Of a DNA stretch of 64,000 nucleotides, positions 20,703-30,078 are shown in pieces. The stretch comes from Rhizobium laguerreae (GTDB lineage: Bacteria > Pseudomonadota > Alphaproteobacteria > Rhizobiales > Rhizobiaceae). The stretch is taken from positions 601,936-665,935 of the forward strand of contig NZ_MRDM01000002.1 of assembly GCF_002008165.1 (NCBI RefSeq), written 5' to 3'. The notes under the pieces are model-generated. The model saw only the letters and a program-made list of their open reading frames with translations. It made no database searches and was not told where the DNA came from. Position numbers and translations under genes: made by a program. The first letter of the stretch is position 1. The number at the start of each line of letters is the position of its first letter.

Positions 20703-20733
20703 TTGACAAGATTTTCGTTCAAGCCCTTATAAA
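20703..20733 (+). promoter_or_regulatory. Probable sigma-70 promoter for proS
   Basis: TTGACA at 20703-20708 is followed by TTATAA/TATAAA at 20727-20733 with 18-19 nt spacing, immediately after the terminator hairpin at 20674-20699. The resulting transcript would have a leader of about 165 nt before the proS ATG; no ORF with a good start is evident in it. Confidence 0.6.
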
Positions 20734-20907
20734 CACGCGCTTTTTCATGCCCTTTCATTTTGCGGGTGCGAACATGCGCTTCCGGGAGGTTGCCGGCATC
20801 CGTTGCGGGTTTCCTTCCTGCCGCGAAGCGGCTATGAACGCTCCCGACATTAACAATGGTCTTTCGATTCCGCCTGCTGCGGGATCTCAACTGCTCCGGA
20901 ATCCGCC

Positions 20908-22230
20908 ATGCGTCTGTCCCGTTATTTCATGCCCATCCTCAAGGAAAACCCCAAGGAGGCGGAAATCGTCTCCCACCGGCTGATGCTGCGTGCCGGCATG
21001 ATCCGCCAGCAGTCACAGGGCATTTATTCCTGGCTGCCGCTCGGCAAGCGCGTGCTCGACAAGGTCAACGCTATTATCCGCGACGAGCAGAACCGCGCCG
21101 GCGCCATCGAGCTGTCGATGCCGACCCTGCAATCGGCCGAACTCTGGCAGGAAAGCGGCCGCTACGACGCCTACGGCAAGGAGATGCTGCGCATCAAGGA
21201 CCGTCAGGATCGGCCGATGCTCTACGGTCCCACCAACGAAGAGATGGTGACGGATATTTTCCGCTCTTCCGTCAAGTCCTACAAGGACCTGCCGCTCAAT
21301 CTCTATCATATCCAGCTGAAGTTCCGTGACGAGATCCGTCCGCGCTTCGGCACCATGCGCTCGCGTGAATTCATGATGAAGGATGCCTACTCCTTCGATC
21401 TGACGCGCGAAGCGGCGGAGCATTCCTATAACAAGATGTTCGCCGCCTATCTCAGAACCTTCGACCGGCTCGGCCTGCGCGCCATTCCGATGCGCGCCGA
21501 CACCGGCCCGATCGGCGGTAAGCTCAGCCATGAATTCATTATCCTCGCCGATACCGGCGAATCCGAAGTCTTCTGTCACAAGGATTTCGTCGACTTCGAT
21601 ATTCCTGGCGAACACACCGATTTCGACAGTGTCGAGGGCCTGCAGGCGATCTTCGACAAATGGACCTCGCTCTATGCGGCGACCTCGGAAATGCACGACG
21701 AGGCGGCTTTCAACGCCGTTCCCGAAGGTGATCGCCTGTCGGCGCGCGGCATCGAGGTCGGCCATATCTTCTATTTCGGTACGAAGTATTCCGAGCCGAT
21801 GGGCGCGAAAGTGCAGGGACCTGATGGCAAGGAACACTTCGTTCACATGGGTTCCTACGGTATTGGCCCGACACGCCTTGTTCCCGCCATCATCGAAGCA
21901 TCGCATGATGATAACGGAATCATCTGGCCGGCATCGGTCGCGCCCTTCGATGTCGTTGTGATCAACATGAAGGCGGGCGATCAGGCCTGTGACGATACCT
22001 GCGAGCTGATCTATGCCGCGCTGAGCAAGGCCGGCAAGGATGTGCTCTATGACGATACCGACGACCGGGCCGGCACGAAATTCGCGACCGCCGACCTGAT
22101 CGGTGTGCCCGTCCAGATCATCGCCGGCCCGCGCGCGGTCGCAAACGGCGAAGTGGAAGTGAAGGACCGCAAGACCGGCGCCCGCGAAACGATGACCATC
22201 GAAGCGGCGATCAATCGGTTCGTGGCTTAA
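20908..22230 (+). CDS. proS: Prolyl-tRNA synthetase (short alphaproteobacterial type)
   Basis: Charges tRNA-Pro with proline. The 440-residue protein is much shorter than E. coli ProS because the editing insertion domain is absent, as in other alphaproteobacteria. Class II motifs are visible: [26 protein letters not shown] (motif 2; in parts [10 protein letters not shown] and [12 protein letters not shown]), upstream [13 protein letters not shown], and motif 3 around [11 protein letters not shown]. An anticodon-binding domain ends the protein. It starts a run with lolC 15 nt downstream. Confidence 0.96.
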   Translation: MRLSRYFMPILKENPKEAEIVSHRLMLRAGMIRQQSQGIYSWLPLGKRVLDKVNAIIRDEQNRAGAIELSMPTLQSAELWQESGRYDAYGKEMLRIKDRQDRPMLYGPTNEEMVTDIFRSSVKSYKDLPLNLYHIQLKFRDEIRPRFGTMRSREFMMKDAYSFDLTREAAEHSYNKMFAAYLRTFDRLGLRAIPMRADTGPIGGKLSHEFIILADTGESEVFCHKDFVDFDIPGEHTDFDSVEGLQAIFDKWTSLYAATSEMHDEAAFNAVPEGDRLSARGIEVGHIFYFGTKYSEPMGAKVQGPDGKEHFVHMGSYGIGPTRLVPAIIEASHDDNGIIWPASVAPFDVVVINMKAGDQACDDTCELIYAALSKAGKDVLYDDTDDRAGTKFATADLIGVPVQIIAGPRAVANGEVEVKDRKTGARETMTIEAAINRFVA

Positions 22231-22245
22231 GGAAACGGAGGCGAA

Positions 22246-23550
22246 ATGGCAGAGGCAGCAGTGGACCGGAGTTCGAAATCCGGCTTGGGTCCGGCTGGCA
22301 AGCCATTTTCCACCTTTGAACGCCTCGTGGCGTGGCGTTATCTGCGCGCCCGCCGCAAGGAAGCCTTCATATCGGTCATCGCCGGCTTCTCCTTCGTCGG
22401 CATCATGCTCGGCGTCGCGACGCTGATCATCGTCATGGCCGTGATGAACGGCTTTCGCACCGAGCTCGTCTCGCGCATCCTCGGCATCAACGGCCACATG
22501 ATCGTCCAGCCGGTCGACGGCCCCTTCACCGATTATCCTGGCCTCAGCAGCAAGCTCGCCGCCGTACCCGGCGTCAAGATGGCGCTACCCCTGGTAGAAG
22601 GCCAGGTGCTCGCCTCCGCCCAGGCCGGCGGTAGCACCGGCGCTCTGGTGCGCGGCGCCCGCGCCGAGGACCTGACCAAGCTCAAGACGGTCTCCGACAA
22701 CATCAAATCAGGCGACATGGTGGGTTATGCCTCCGGCGACGGCGTGCTGATCGGCAGCCGCATGGCCGATCAACTTGGTCTGCGCGTTGGCGATCTCATT
22801 ACGCTGACGTCACCAGATGGCGACATCACGCCGATGGGCGTCAGCCCTCGCATCAAATCCTACAAAATCTCCGGCCTCTTCGAGATCGGTATGTCGGAAT
22901 ATGATTCCTCGATCATCTTCATGCCCCTCGAGGAAGCGCAGCTCTATTTCAATGCCGAGGGACTGGTGCAGTCGATCGAGCTCTTCGTCGATAACCCCGA
23001 CGATATCGACGATCTGAGGCCCAAGGTGGAGGAAGCGGCCGGTCGCCAGATCGCCATCACCGACTGGCGCCAACGCAATCAGACCTTCTTCTCGGCGCTG
23101 CAGGTCGAGCGCAACGTCATGTTCATGATCCTGACACTGATCGTGCTTGTCGCGGCGCTGAACATCATCTCCGGCCTCATCATGCTGGTGAAGGACAAGG
23201 GCAGCGATATCGCCATCCTGCGCACCATGGGCGCCAGCGCCGGCGCGATCATGCGCATCTTCTTCATGACCGGAGCGGCGATCGGCATCGTCGGCACTAT
23301 TGCCGGTGTGCTGCTCGGCGTTCTCGTCTGCGTCAACATCGAATCCGTCCGCCAGTTCTTCTCCTGGATTTCAGGCACCGTACTCTTCAATCCGCAGGTC
23401 TATTTCCTCAGCCAGCTGCCGGCCGAGATGGATCTGAGCGAAACGATCTCGATCGTCGTCATGGCGCTGACGCTCTCCTTCATCGCGACCATTTTCCCCG
23501 CCTGGCGTGCCTCCAAGCTCGATCCCGTGCAGGCCCTGCGCTACGAATAA
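22246..23550 (+). CDS. lolC: Lipoprotein-releasing ABC transporter permease (LolC/LolE family)
   Basis: Inner-membrane permease that extracts mature lipoproteins for transfer to LolA; 434 residues. The N-terminal [26 protein letters not shown] (in parts [14 protein letters not shown] and [15 protein letters not shown]) is the family hallmark. It has one TM helix, a large MacB-like periplasmic domain, then three TM helices near residues 285-430. The C-terminal [17 protein letters not shown] is typical. Only one permease gene is present, so a homodimer with LolD is likely, though a second permease could be elsewhere. Confidence 0.92.
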   Translation: MAEAAVDRSSKSGLGPAGKPFSTFERLVAWRYLRARRKEAFISVIAGFSFVGIMLGVATLIIVMAVMNGFRTELVSRILGINGHMIVQPVDGPFTDYPGLSSKLAAVPGVKMALPLVEGQVLASAQAGGSTGALVRGARAEDLTKLKTVSDNIKSGDMVGYASGDGVLIGSRMADQLGLRVGDLITLTSPDGDITPMGVSPRIKSYKISGLFEIGMSEYDSSIIFMPLEEAQLYFNAEGLVQSIELFVDNPDDIDDLRPKVEEAAGRQIAITDWRQRNQTFFSALQVERNVMFMILTLIVLVAALNIISGLIMLVKDKGSDIAILRTMGASAGAIMRIFFMTGAAIGIVGTIAGVLLGVLVCVNIESVRQFFSWISGTVLFNPQVYFLSQLPAEMDLSETISIVVMALTLSFIATIFPAWRASKLDPVQALRYE

Positions 23551-23564
23551 GGAATGCCGCCTTC

Positions 23565-24248
23565 ATGAAACGCAACGTCGTTCTCCAGCTTACCGGCGTC
23601 GAGCGCCATTACGGGCAGGGCGGTACGCTGCTCTCGATCCTGAAGGGCGCGGATTTTTCGATATCGAAGGGGGAGATTGTCGCTCTCGTCGCCCCTTCCG
23701 GCACCGGCAAGTCGACACTGCTGCATGTCGCCGGCCTGCTGGAGCATCCGGACGGTGGTGAGGTCAACATCAACGGCCATGCCTGTGACGGCCTGAGCGA
23801 CGAGAAACGCACCGCCATCCGCCGCAGCGAAATCGGCTTCGTCTACCAGTTCCACCACCTGCTGCCGGAATTCTCGGCGCTCGAAAATATCATGATGCCG
23901 CAACTGATCGCCGGGCTTTCCTGGAAGGAGGCCGGAGAGCGGGCCGGCCAGCTTCTCGATTATATGCGCATCGGCCATCGTGGCTCGCATCGCCCCGGCG
24001 AGCTTTCCGGCGGCGAGCAGCAGCGCGTCGCAATTGCCCGCGCCGTCGCCAATGCGCCGACCCTGCTTCTTGCCGACGAGCCAACCGGCAATCTCGACCC
24101 CGAAACGGCAAGCTACGTCTTCGACGCGCTGGAAGCGCTGGTGCGCCAGTCCGGCCTTGCTGCCCTCATCGCCACCCATAATCACGAACTCGCCCGCCGC
24201 ATGGATCGACGCGTGACGATTTCGGACGGCAAGATCGTCGATTTCTGA
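23565..24248 (+). CDS. lolD: Lipoprotein-releasing ABC transporter ATP-binding protein
   Basis: ATPase that powers the Lol permease, 227 residues. It has Walker [14 protein letters not shown]-loop [16 protein letters not shown], the LolD-type signature [14 protein letters not shown], Walker [13 protein letters not shown] and the H-loop [13 protein letters not shown]. It is 14 nt after the permease gene and completes the proS-lolC-lolD run. Confidence 0.94.
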   Translation: MKRNVVLQLTGVERHYGQGGTLLSILKGADFSISKGEIVALVAPSGTGKSTLLHVAGLLEHPDGGEVNINGHACDGLSDEKRTAIRRSEIGFVYQFHHLLPEFSALENIMMPQLIAGLSWKEAGERAGQLLDYMRIGHRGSHRPGELSGGEQQRVAIARAVANAPTLLLADEPTGNLDPETASYVFDALEALVRQSGLAALIATHNHELARRMDRRVTISDGKIVDF

Positions 24249-24261
24249 GGCCCAGATCACA

Positions 24262-24726
24262 TCAAGGGATGATCAATCCGCCGCGATAGTCGAGTTGATA
24301 GGCCTTCTGGCCATCGACCATGATGCATTCGTGGCCGATGAACCGCTCGCAGCCGCCTTCGCTACTGTCGATATAGCGGCCGAACGGATGGTCGAATTCC
24401 ATCCCGCCAAGAAACCGGCCATCGCGATACATCGCCGAAAGTGCGGCCTTGATCACTGCTCCGGCTGCTGTGCCGTCGATCAGCTTCGCTGCGATGATGC
24501 AGCCGAAATAATTCATCGCCCAGGCGGGCTCGTCGGCAAGCCACACCACTTCCTGTCCGGCGAAATCGGTCCCGCCGAAATAGCTGTCGAGATAGCGCCA
24601 GTCGCCGCGTTCGTAACCGATATCGTGGGCACCCGGCCGACAGGGCACGCGCGCCACGCCGCCGCCGACATAGGTGGCAGCCTTCGCCTCCACGACGAAT
24701 TCGTTCAGCATCGCAAGCTCGACCAT
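24262..24726 (-). CDS. DUF5680 domain protein, putative SOS regulon member
   Basis: A 154-residue soluble protein matching the DUF5680 family: an N-terminal FVVEAKAATYVGGG, then GAHDIGYERGDWRYLDSYFG, FAGQEVVWLADEPAWAMNYFG in the middle and KAYQLDYRGGLI at the end. The function is unknown; in some other bacteria the domain is attached to a helix-turn-helix regulator. The ATG at 24726 follows GAGAGGAGAATGAC; the longer in-frame extension upstream is rejected. A perfect LexA-type site (24777-24791) lies 50 bases before the start. It is divergent from the 28-codon membrane peptide at 25028 and convergent with lolD. Confidence 0.85.
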   Translation of the reverse strand: MVELAMLNEFVVEAKAATYVGGGVARVPCRPGAHDIGYERGDWRYLDSYFGGTDFAGQEVVWLADEPAWAMNYFGCIIAAKLIDGTAAGAVIKAALSAMYRDGRFLGGMEFDHPFGRYIDSSEGGCERFIGHECIMVDGQKAYQLDYRGGLIIP

Positions 24727-24776
24727 GTCATTCTCCTCTCGGCCCCGATGCTGGCAAATATGCCGCGGCATGTAAA

Positions 24777-24791
24777 GAACAAAAAGGGAAC
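24777..24791 (-). promoter_or_regulatory. LexA box upstream of the DUF5680 gene
   Basis: The sequence GAAC-N7-GAAC (read GTTC-N7-GTTC on the minus strand) is the alphaproteobacterial SOS operator. It lies 50 bases upstream of the DUF5680 start and probably overlaps the promoter -35 region (TTGTTC on the minus strand). Confidence 0.75.
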
Positions 24792-24970
24792 ATAGGTGAG
24801 AAATAAAGAGTCGCCCTGAGGAGGTCTGCCGCCTGAGCACCATTGCCGATCTGCGGCGGATCGGGAAAAGGGCAAGGGTGCTGCCGATAACGTCGAGCGC
24901 CGGCCTTTAGCCGATTCGGCGCCTATTTTCCTGGGATTTTCGACCACAAGAAAGAAGGAAAAGATTCCTG

Positions 24971-24999
24971 TTGACAACAGAACATACATGGAACAAATT
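24971..24999 (+). promoter_or_regulatory. Promoter with embedded LexA box (24980-24994) for the 28-aa peptide
   Basis: TTGACA at 24971-24976 is a perfect -35; a weak -10 (CAAATT) lies 17 nt later. A perfect GAAC-N7-GAAC operator at 24980-24994 fills the spacer, the ideal position for repression by LexA. The transcript would lead into the 28-codon ORF at 25028. Confidence 0.75.
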
Positions 25000-25027
25000 G
25001 AAAACATAACGAGTAAAGGAGAGACCG

Positions 25028-25114
25028 ATGACTGACATGATCCGTGATATCGCAGCCTTCACCTCCATCGCAATGTTCGTTGCCAGCTTCTCGCTCATCG
25101 TCATGGCGCTCTAA
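25028..25114 (+). CDS. 28-residue single-pass membrane peptide, putative SOS-induced
   Basis: A small ORF: MTDMIRDIAAFTSIAMFVAS, then FSLIVMAL. Residues 1-7 are polar with mixed charge; residues 8-28 form one hydrophobic helix long enough to cross the membrane. A strong Shine-Dalgarno AAAGGAGA is 6 nt upstream of the ATG, and a LexA-controlled promoter lies 30-55 bases upstream. Size, topology and control resemble Caulobacter SidA, the SOS-induced membrane peptide that inhibits division; I cannot establish homology. Its overlap with a longer ORF in another frame is coincidental. dnaE begins 117 bases downstream and could share the transcript. Confidence 0.7.
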   Translation: MTDMIRDIAAFTSIAMFVASFSLIVMAL

Positions 25115-25231
25115 AGTTTTCAGGGGATCGCATGGTAATCATGCGGTCCGGACGCGGGACTTCTTCTGGACATCATCGCCCTCTTTGCCGACAATACGTC
25201 CGATTCATTCGGGTGATTGGGAAGGCATGTT

Positions 25232-28200
25232 ATGGCGGATACGGCAAAGGGTTCAACGGGTGAGGCGACCGGCGGTGCGCCAGGTTTCATCCATCTGAGG
25301 GTCCATTCAGCCTATTCGCTTCTCGAGGGCGCACTGCCGCTGAAGAAGATCCTCTACAAAGCGACCGGCGACAGCCAGCCGGCGATTGCGATTACCGACA
25401 CCAACAATCTGTTCGTCGCCCTCGAATTCTCCCAGAAGGCGATGGAAGACGGCCTGCAGCCGATCATCGGCTGTCAGGTCTCGATCGATATGGGAGACGG
25501 GTTGGAAACGGAAAAGCGCGGCGGCCAGCAGGCCCTGGTCAAGCTGCCGTCGATCGTTCTTCTTGCCGCAACGGATGCCGGTTACGAACGCCTGGTCGAT
25601 CTCGTCAGCCGGGCCTATCTCGGCGGCGAGAGCAACCAGGCTGTTCATATCAGCTCCTCCTGGCTGGAGGAGGCAGGCACGGAAGGACTGATCGCATTGA
25701 GCGGCGCCTTGACCGGGCCGGTTGACGTGGCGATCAAGGAAGGCCATCCCGCTCAGGCGGAAGTCCGGCTGCTCACGCTGAAGCGTCTCTTCGGCGACAG
25801 GCTCTATGTCGAGCTGCAACGGCACGGCACTTACGACAAGCGGCACGAGCAGAAGATTATCGGGCTCGCCTACGCCCACGACCTGCCGCTGGTTGCGACC
25901 AACGAGGCCTTTTTTCCGACCCGCGACGATTACGACGCCCATGATGCGCTGATGGCGGTCGCGCACAACGCCATAGTCTCCGACGACAGCCGCTTTCGCC
26001 TGACGCCGGATCACTATCTGAAGAGCCGGGCCGAGATGGTCAAGCTTTTCGCCGACCTGCCGGAAGCACTGGAAAATACGATCGAGATTGCCACGCGCTG
26101 CTCCTTCGTGCTGAAGACGCGAAAGCCGATCCTGCCACGCTTCACCGGTGCGACCGACGATGCCGAGGAGGCCGAACGCGCCGAGGCGGGCGAGCTGCGC
26201 CGCCAGGCGGTCGAAGGACTGGACATGCGGCTTGCAACGCTCGGCATGTCGCCGGGTTACGAGGAAAAGGACTATCGCGAACGGCTGGATTTCGAGCTCA
26301 GCGTCATCGAGCGCATGCGTTTTCCCGGTTACTTCCTGATCGTTGCCGACTTCATCAAATGGGCCAAGCAGCATGACATTCCGGTCGGTCCCGGCCGCGG
26401 TTCGGGCGCCGGTTCGCTGGTTGCCTATGCCTTGACGATCACCGACGTCGATCCCTTGCGTTTTTCGCTGCTCTTCGAGCGCTTCCTCAATCCGGAACGC
26501 GTCTCGATGCCGGACTTCGACATCGACTTTTGCCAGGATCGCCGCGAAGAGGTGATCCGCTACGTCCAGGCCAAGTATGGCCGCGAGCAGGTGGCGCAGA
26601 TCATCACCTTCGGTTCGCTGCAGGCACGCGCCGCCCTTCGCGACGTCGGCCGCGTGCTGGAAATGCCCTACGGCCAGGTCGACAAGATCTGCAAACTCGT
26701 GCCGAACAACCCGGCCAACCCGACGCCGCTGTCCAAAGCGATCGAGGAAGAGCCGAAACTGCAGGAGGAGGCGGCAAAGGAACCGGTTGTCGCGCGCCTG
26801 CTCGACATCGCCCAGAAGATCGAGGGGCTTTACCGCCATGCCTCGACCCATGCCGCCGGCATCGTCATCGGTGACCGGCCACTTTCCAAGCTCGTGCCGA
26901 TGTATCGCGATCCGCGTTCGGATATGCCGGTTACCCAGTTCAACATGAAATGGGTGGAGCAGGCGGGCCTCGTCAAATTCGACTTCCTCGGCCTGAAGAC
27001 GCTGACGGTGCTGAAGGTCGCCGTCGATTTCGTCGCCAAGCTCGGCGTCAAGGTCGATCTCGCGGCCATTCCTCTCGACGACAAGAAAACCTACGAGATG
27101 CTGTCGCGCGGCGAGACGGTCGGCGTGTTCCAGGTGGAAAGTGCCGGCATGCGCAAGGCGCTGATCGGCATGAAGCCGGACTGCATCGAGGACATCATCG
27201 CGCTGGTGGCGCTCTATCGTCCCGGCCCGATGGAGAATATCCCGACCTACAATGCCCGCAAGCACGGCGACGAAGAGCTGGAATCGATCCATCCGATGAT
27301 CGACCACCTGCTCAAGGAAACGCAAGGCGTCATCGTCTATCAGGAACAGGTGATGCAGATCGCCCAGGTACTATCAGGCTATTCGCTTGGCGAAGCCGAC
27401 CTTCTGCGCCGCGCCATGGGCAAGAAGATCAAGGCCGAGATGGACCAGCAGCGCGAACGCTTTGTCGTTGGCGCGGTCAAGAATGGTGTGTCGAAACCGC
27501 AGGCCGACAATATCTTCGAACTGCTGGCGAAGTTCGCCAATTACGGCTTCAACAAGTCGCATGCCGCCGCCTATGCCATCGTCTCCTACCAGACGGCCTA
27601 CATGAAGGCGCATTATCCGGTCGAATTCCTCGCCGCCTCGATGACGCTCGACATGTCCAACACGGAAAAGGTCAATGATTTCCGTCAGGATGCCAAGCGC
27701 CTCGGCATCGAGGTGATCGCACCCTCGGTGCAGACCTCCTTCCGCCATTTCGAGACCGGCGACAACCGCATCTATTACGCGCTCGCCGCACTCAAGGGCG
27801 TCGGCGAATCCGCCGTCGACCATATCGTCGAGGTGCGTGGCGACAAGCCCTTTGCCAGCATTGAGGATTTCTGCCTGCGCATCGATCCGCGCCAGGTCAA
27901 TCGTCGCGTGCTCGAAAGCCTGATCTATGCCGGCGCCTTCGATTGTTTCGACATGGACCGCGCCCAGCTGGCAGCCGGCCTCGACCGTGTTCTCGGTTAT
28001 GCCCAGCGCGCCCAGGAGAACAAGCTGAGCGGCCAGTCGGACATTTTCGGCAGTACGCTGACGTCGGGGCCCGAGAAGATCTCCCTGCCGCCGTTCTCGC
28101 CGTGGCTCCCCTCTGAGCGGCTGCTCAAGGAATTCCAGGTGCTGGGCTTTTATCTGACAGCCCACCCGCTCGATTCCTACAACAACATCCTGCAGAAGAT

Positions 28201-28729
28201 GCGGGTGCAGACCTTTGCCGAGTTTTCCGCCGCCATCAAACAGGGCGCGGCCAATGCGCGGCTTGCCGGTACCGTCATCTCGAAGCAGGAGCGCAAGACT
28301 CGCACCGGCAACAAGATGGGCATCATCGTCTTTTCGGATTCTTCAGGCCAGTTCGAAGCGGTGCTGTTTTCGGAAATGCTGAACCAGTATCGCGATGTGC
28401 TCGAGTCGGGAAAATCTTTTGTGCTGACCGCGACGGGCGAGGAGCGGCCGGAGGGCATCGGCCTGCGCATCCAGACGATCCAGTCGCTGGAGGAAAAGTC
28501 GCTGCAGATGCAGAAGGCGCTGCGCGTCTATGTCCGCGATTCTGGACCGCTGCGGATGGTCGCCGGCCATCTGAACGCCAAGGGTGACGGCCTCGTCTCC
28601 TTCATCGTCATCAAGGAGGATGGCAAACGCGAGGTGGAAGTGGCGCTGTCGGAGAAATACCGCATCACGCCGGAGATTGCCGCCGCCCTTCGCGCCGCCC
28701 CCGGCGTCGTCGACGTCGAGCTCGTCTGA
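25232..28729 (+). CDS. dnaE: DNA polymerase III subunit alpha
   Basis: Replicative DNA polymerase catalytic subunit, 1165 residues. It begins with a PHP domain (FIHLRVHSAYSLLEGALPLK), continues with the C-family polymerase core (GPGRGSGAGSLVAYAL and the catalytic PDFDIDFCQDRREEV), then the GLYRHASTHAAGIVI segment, a helix-hairpin-helix region and an OB fold near the C-terminus (ARLAGTVISKQERKTRTGNK). It is the housekeeping DnaE1 type, not the error-prone DnaE2. ATG at 25232 (MADTAKG) is preferred over the TTG at 25217. Confidence 0.96.
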   Translation: MADTAKGSTGEATGGAPGFIHLRVHSAYSLLEGALPLKKILYKATGDSQPAIAITDTNNLFVALEFSQKAMEDGLQPIIGCQVSIDMGDGLETEKRGGQQALVKLPSIVLLAATDAGYERLVDLVSRAYLGGESNQAVHISSSWLEEAGTEGLIALSGALTGPVDVAIKEGHPAQAEVRLLTLKRLFGDRLYVELQRHGTYDKRHEQKIIGLAYAHDLPLVATNEAFFPTRDDYDAHDALMAVAHNAIVSDDSRFRLTPDHYLKSRAEMVKLFADLPEALENTIEIATRCSFVLKTRKPILPRFTGATDDAEEAERAEAGELRRQAVEGLDMRLATLGMSPGYEEKDYRERLDFELSVIERMRFPGYFLIVADFIKWAKQHDIPVGPGRGSGAGSLVAYALTITDVDPLRFSLLFERFLNPERVSMPDFDIDFCQDRREEVIRYVQAKYGREQVAQIITFGSLQARAALRDVGRVLEMPYGQVDKICKLVPNNPANPTPLSKAIEEEPKLQEEAAKEPVVARLLDIAQKIEGLYRHASTHAAGIVIGDRPLSKLVPMYRDPRSDMPVTQFNMKWVEQAGLVKFDFLGLKTLTVLKVAVDFVAKLGVKVDLAAIPLDDKKTYEMLSRGETVGVFQVESAGMRKALIGMKPDCIEDIIALVALYRPGPMENIPTYNARKHGDEELESIHPMIDHLLKETQGVIVYQEQVMQIAQVLSGYSLGEADLLRRAMGKKIKAEMDQQRERFVVGAVKNGVSKPQADNIFELLAKFANYGFNKSHAAAYAIVSYQTAYMKAHYPVEFLAASMTLDMSNTEKVNDFRQDAKRLGIEVIAPSVQTSFRHFETGDNRIYYALAALKGVGESAVDHIVEVRGDKPFASIEDFCLRIDPRQVNRRVLESLIYAGAFDCFDMDRAQLAAGLDRVLGYAQRAQENKLSGQSDIFGSTLTSGPEKISLPPFSPWLPSERLLKEFQVLGFYLTAHPLDSYNNILQKMRVQTFAEFSAAIKQGAANARLAGTVISKQERKTRTGNKMGIIVFSDSSGQFEAVLFSEMLNQYRDVLESGKSFVLTATGEERPEGIGLRIQTIQSLEEKSLQMQKALRVYVRDSGPLRMVAGHLNAKGDGLVSFIVIKEDGKREVEVALSEKYRITPEIAAALRAAPGVVDVELV

Positions 28730-29986
28730 TCACCCGCGGGTGATGGTGATGAAATCCGTGCCTTCGCCGGTCTCCCGGCCGAGGCCGGTATCGGAGATCG
28801 TCAGCGTCGAGCCCGGCGCGATGAGGGCGTCGATCTTGCGGCGGGTCTCATCGGGGATGGCAATCCGGCTGAGCGAACGGGCGATCGGCTTGCCTGTGAT
28901 GATCGAGCTTTCCTGATTGGTGATGCCGAGCCGCTTCATCGTTTCGCGGGAGAGATTGTTCTCGAGCGTGATAGCGAACCAGTCCGCCGTGCCGGCCTTT
29001 GCATCGACGGCATGCAACGTGAAGAAATGCGTGCCAAGCGCCAATCCCGGATCGGCGATCGTCACCGGCGCTTCGAAGAGGGGCTTGAAGGCCTGCCGCA
29101 CCATAATGACGCCGTTCGGCGGCTCGCCCTTGCCTGCCGCGGCATAGACTTCCCTGAGGAGCGTGTCTGAGACCAGGTTCCTGTCGGCGGCGAATTCCGT
29201 CGGCCGCAATGTCTTGAAAGCCTTGATCGCCTGCACGGTCGACGGACCAAGCAAGCCGTCCGGATTGCCGGCGGAAAAGCCGAGCTGGTTGAGTAGGGTC
29301 TGGATGTCGATCACCGTCTCGCGCAGTGTCCGTCGCGTAACGAGCATGCTGATCGGCTCGGACGGCGGCTCGGGTTCGGGCGCTGCAATCGGCGGCACGG
29401 CCGGCATCGGCATCGCAGCCGTGTCGTTCATCGCCACCTGTACCGGCTCCCCGAGGCCGTCGGGCATGGAAGGCCGCAGCTCGACATCCGAAAGCAGCGG
29501 CATCGCCGCCGGTGCTTGCCGATGGAAAAGCGTCGGATGGTCGATCGGTTGCGGCGCCAGTTCACCGTCGCTGATAATGACGGGGACACCGCGGTCGGTC
29601 ATCCCATAGAGCATTTTTGCGAAGGCGCCGGGCATGCGCACGCAGCCATGCGAGGCCGGATAACGCGGCACCGAATTGGATTCGTGCAGCGCGATGCCGG
29701 ACCAGGTCAGCCGTTGCATGAACGGCATCGGGGCGTTGGAATAGAGATTGGATTCGTGGTATTTCTGCTTTTCCAGCACCGAAAATATGCCGCTCGGCGT
29801 CGTGTGGCCGTCCTTGCCGGTCGAGACCTTCGAGGTCGCGACGACCTCGGTGCCATCATAGACCGCAAGCGACTGCTTGTCCTTCGAGACGATGATCTGC
29901 AGCGTGCGCGCATCCACGGCAAGAGCGGGGTGCACGAGTGCGGTGGCCGACAGCAAGCCGAGGCCGAAGACGAGACGCGAGAACAT
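28730..29986 (-). CDS. L,D-transpeptidase (YkuD) with peptidoglycan-binding domain
   Basis: Periplasmic enzyme that forms 3-3 peptidoglycan crosslinks or attaches proteins to the wall; 418 residues from this start. A signal peptide (MFSRLVFGLGLLSATALVHP, then ALA) is followed by the YkuD domain with the catalytic motif YPASHGCVRMPGAFAKMLYG. A Pro/Glu-rich linker and a peptidoglycan_binding_1 domain (DIQTLLNQLGFSAGNPDGLL) come next. The C-terminal third is family-specific. An in-frame start at 30019 is possible, but 29986 gives a clean signal peptide. It is convergent with dnaE, the stops touching. Confidence 0.9.
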   Translation of the reverse strand: MFSRLVFGLGLLSATALVHPALAVDARTLQIIVSKDKQSLAVYDGTEVVATSKVSTGKDGHTTPSGIFSVLEKQKYHESNLYSNAPMPFMQRLTWSGIALHESNSVPRYPASHGCVRMPGAFAKMLYGMTDRGVPVIISDGELAPQPIDHPTLFHRQAPAAMPLLSDVELRPSMPDGLGEPVQVAMNDTAAMPMPAVPPIAAPEPEPPSEPISMLVTRRTLRETVIDIQTLLNQLGFSAGNPDGLLGPSTVQAIKAFKTLRPTEFAADRNLVSDTLLREVYAAAGKGEPPNGVIMVRQAFKPLFEAPVTIADPGLALGTHFFTLHAVDAKAGTADWFAITLENNLSRETMKRLGITNQESSIITGKPIARSLSRIAIPDETRRKIDALIAPGSTLTISDTGLGRETGEGTDFITITRG

Positions 29987-30078
29987 GATACCCAACCATA
30001 CGCAATACTTGCCCGGCACATTATGGGACGAAGTTTAACGAAGATTTTATAGGCCGGATCGCCGGCTGCCCTCACGCG

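Noticed and set aside
25044..25298. An 84-codon frame overlapping the 28-codon peptide and the dnaE start
   Set aside because: Ser/Arg-rich composition typical of a shadow frame; no ribosome-binding site, whereas the 28-codon frame has a strong one.
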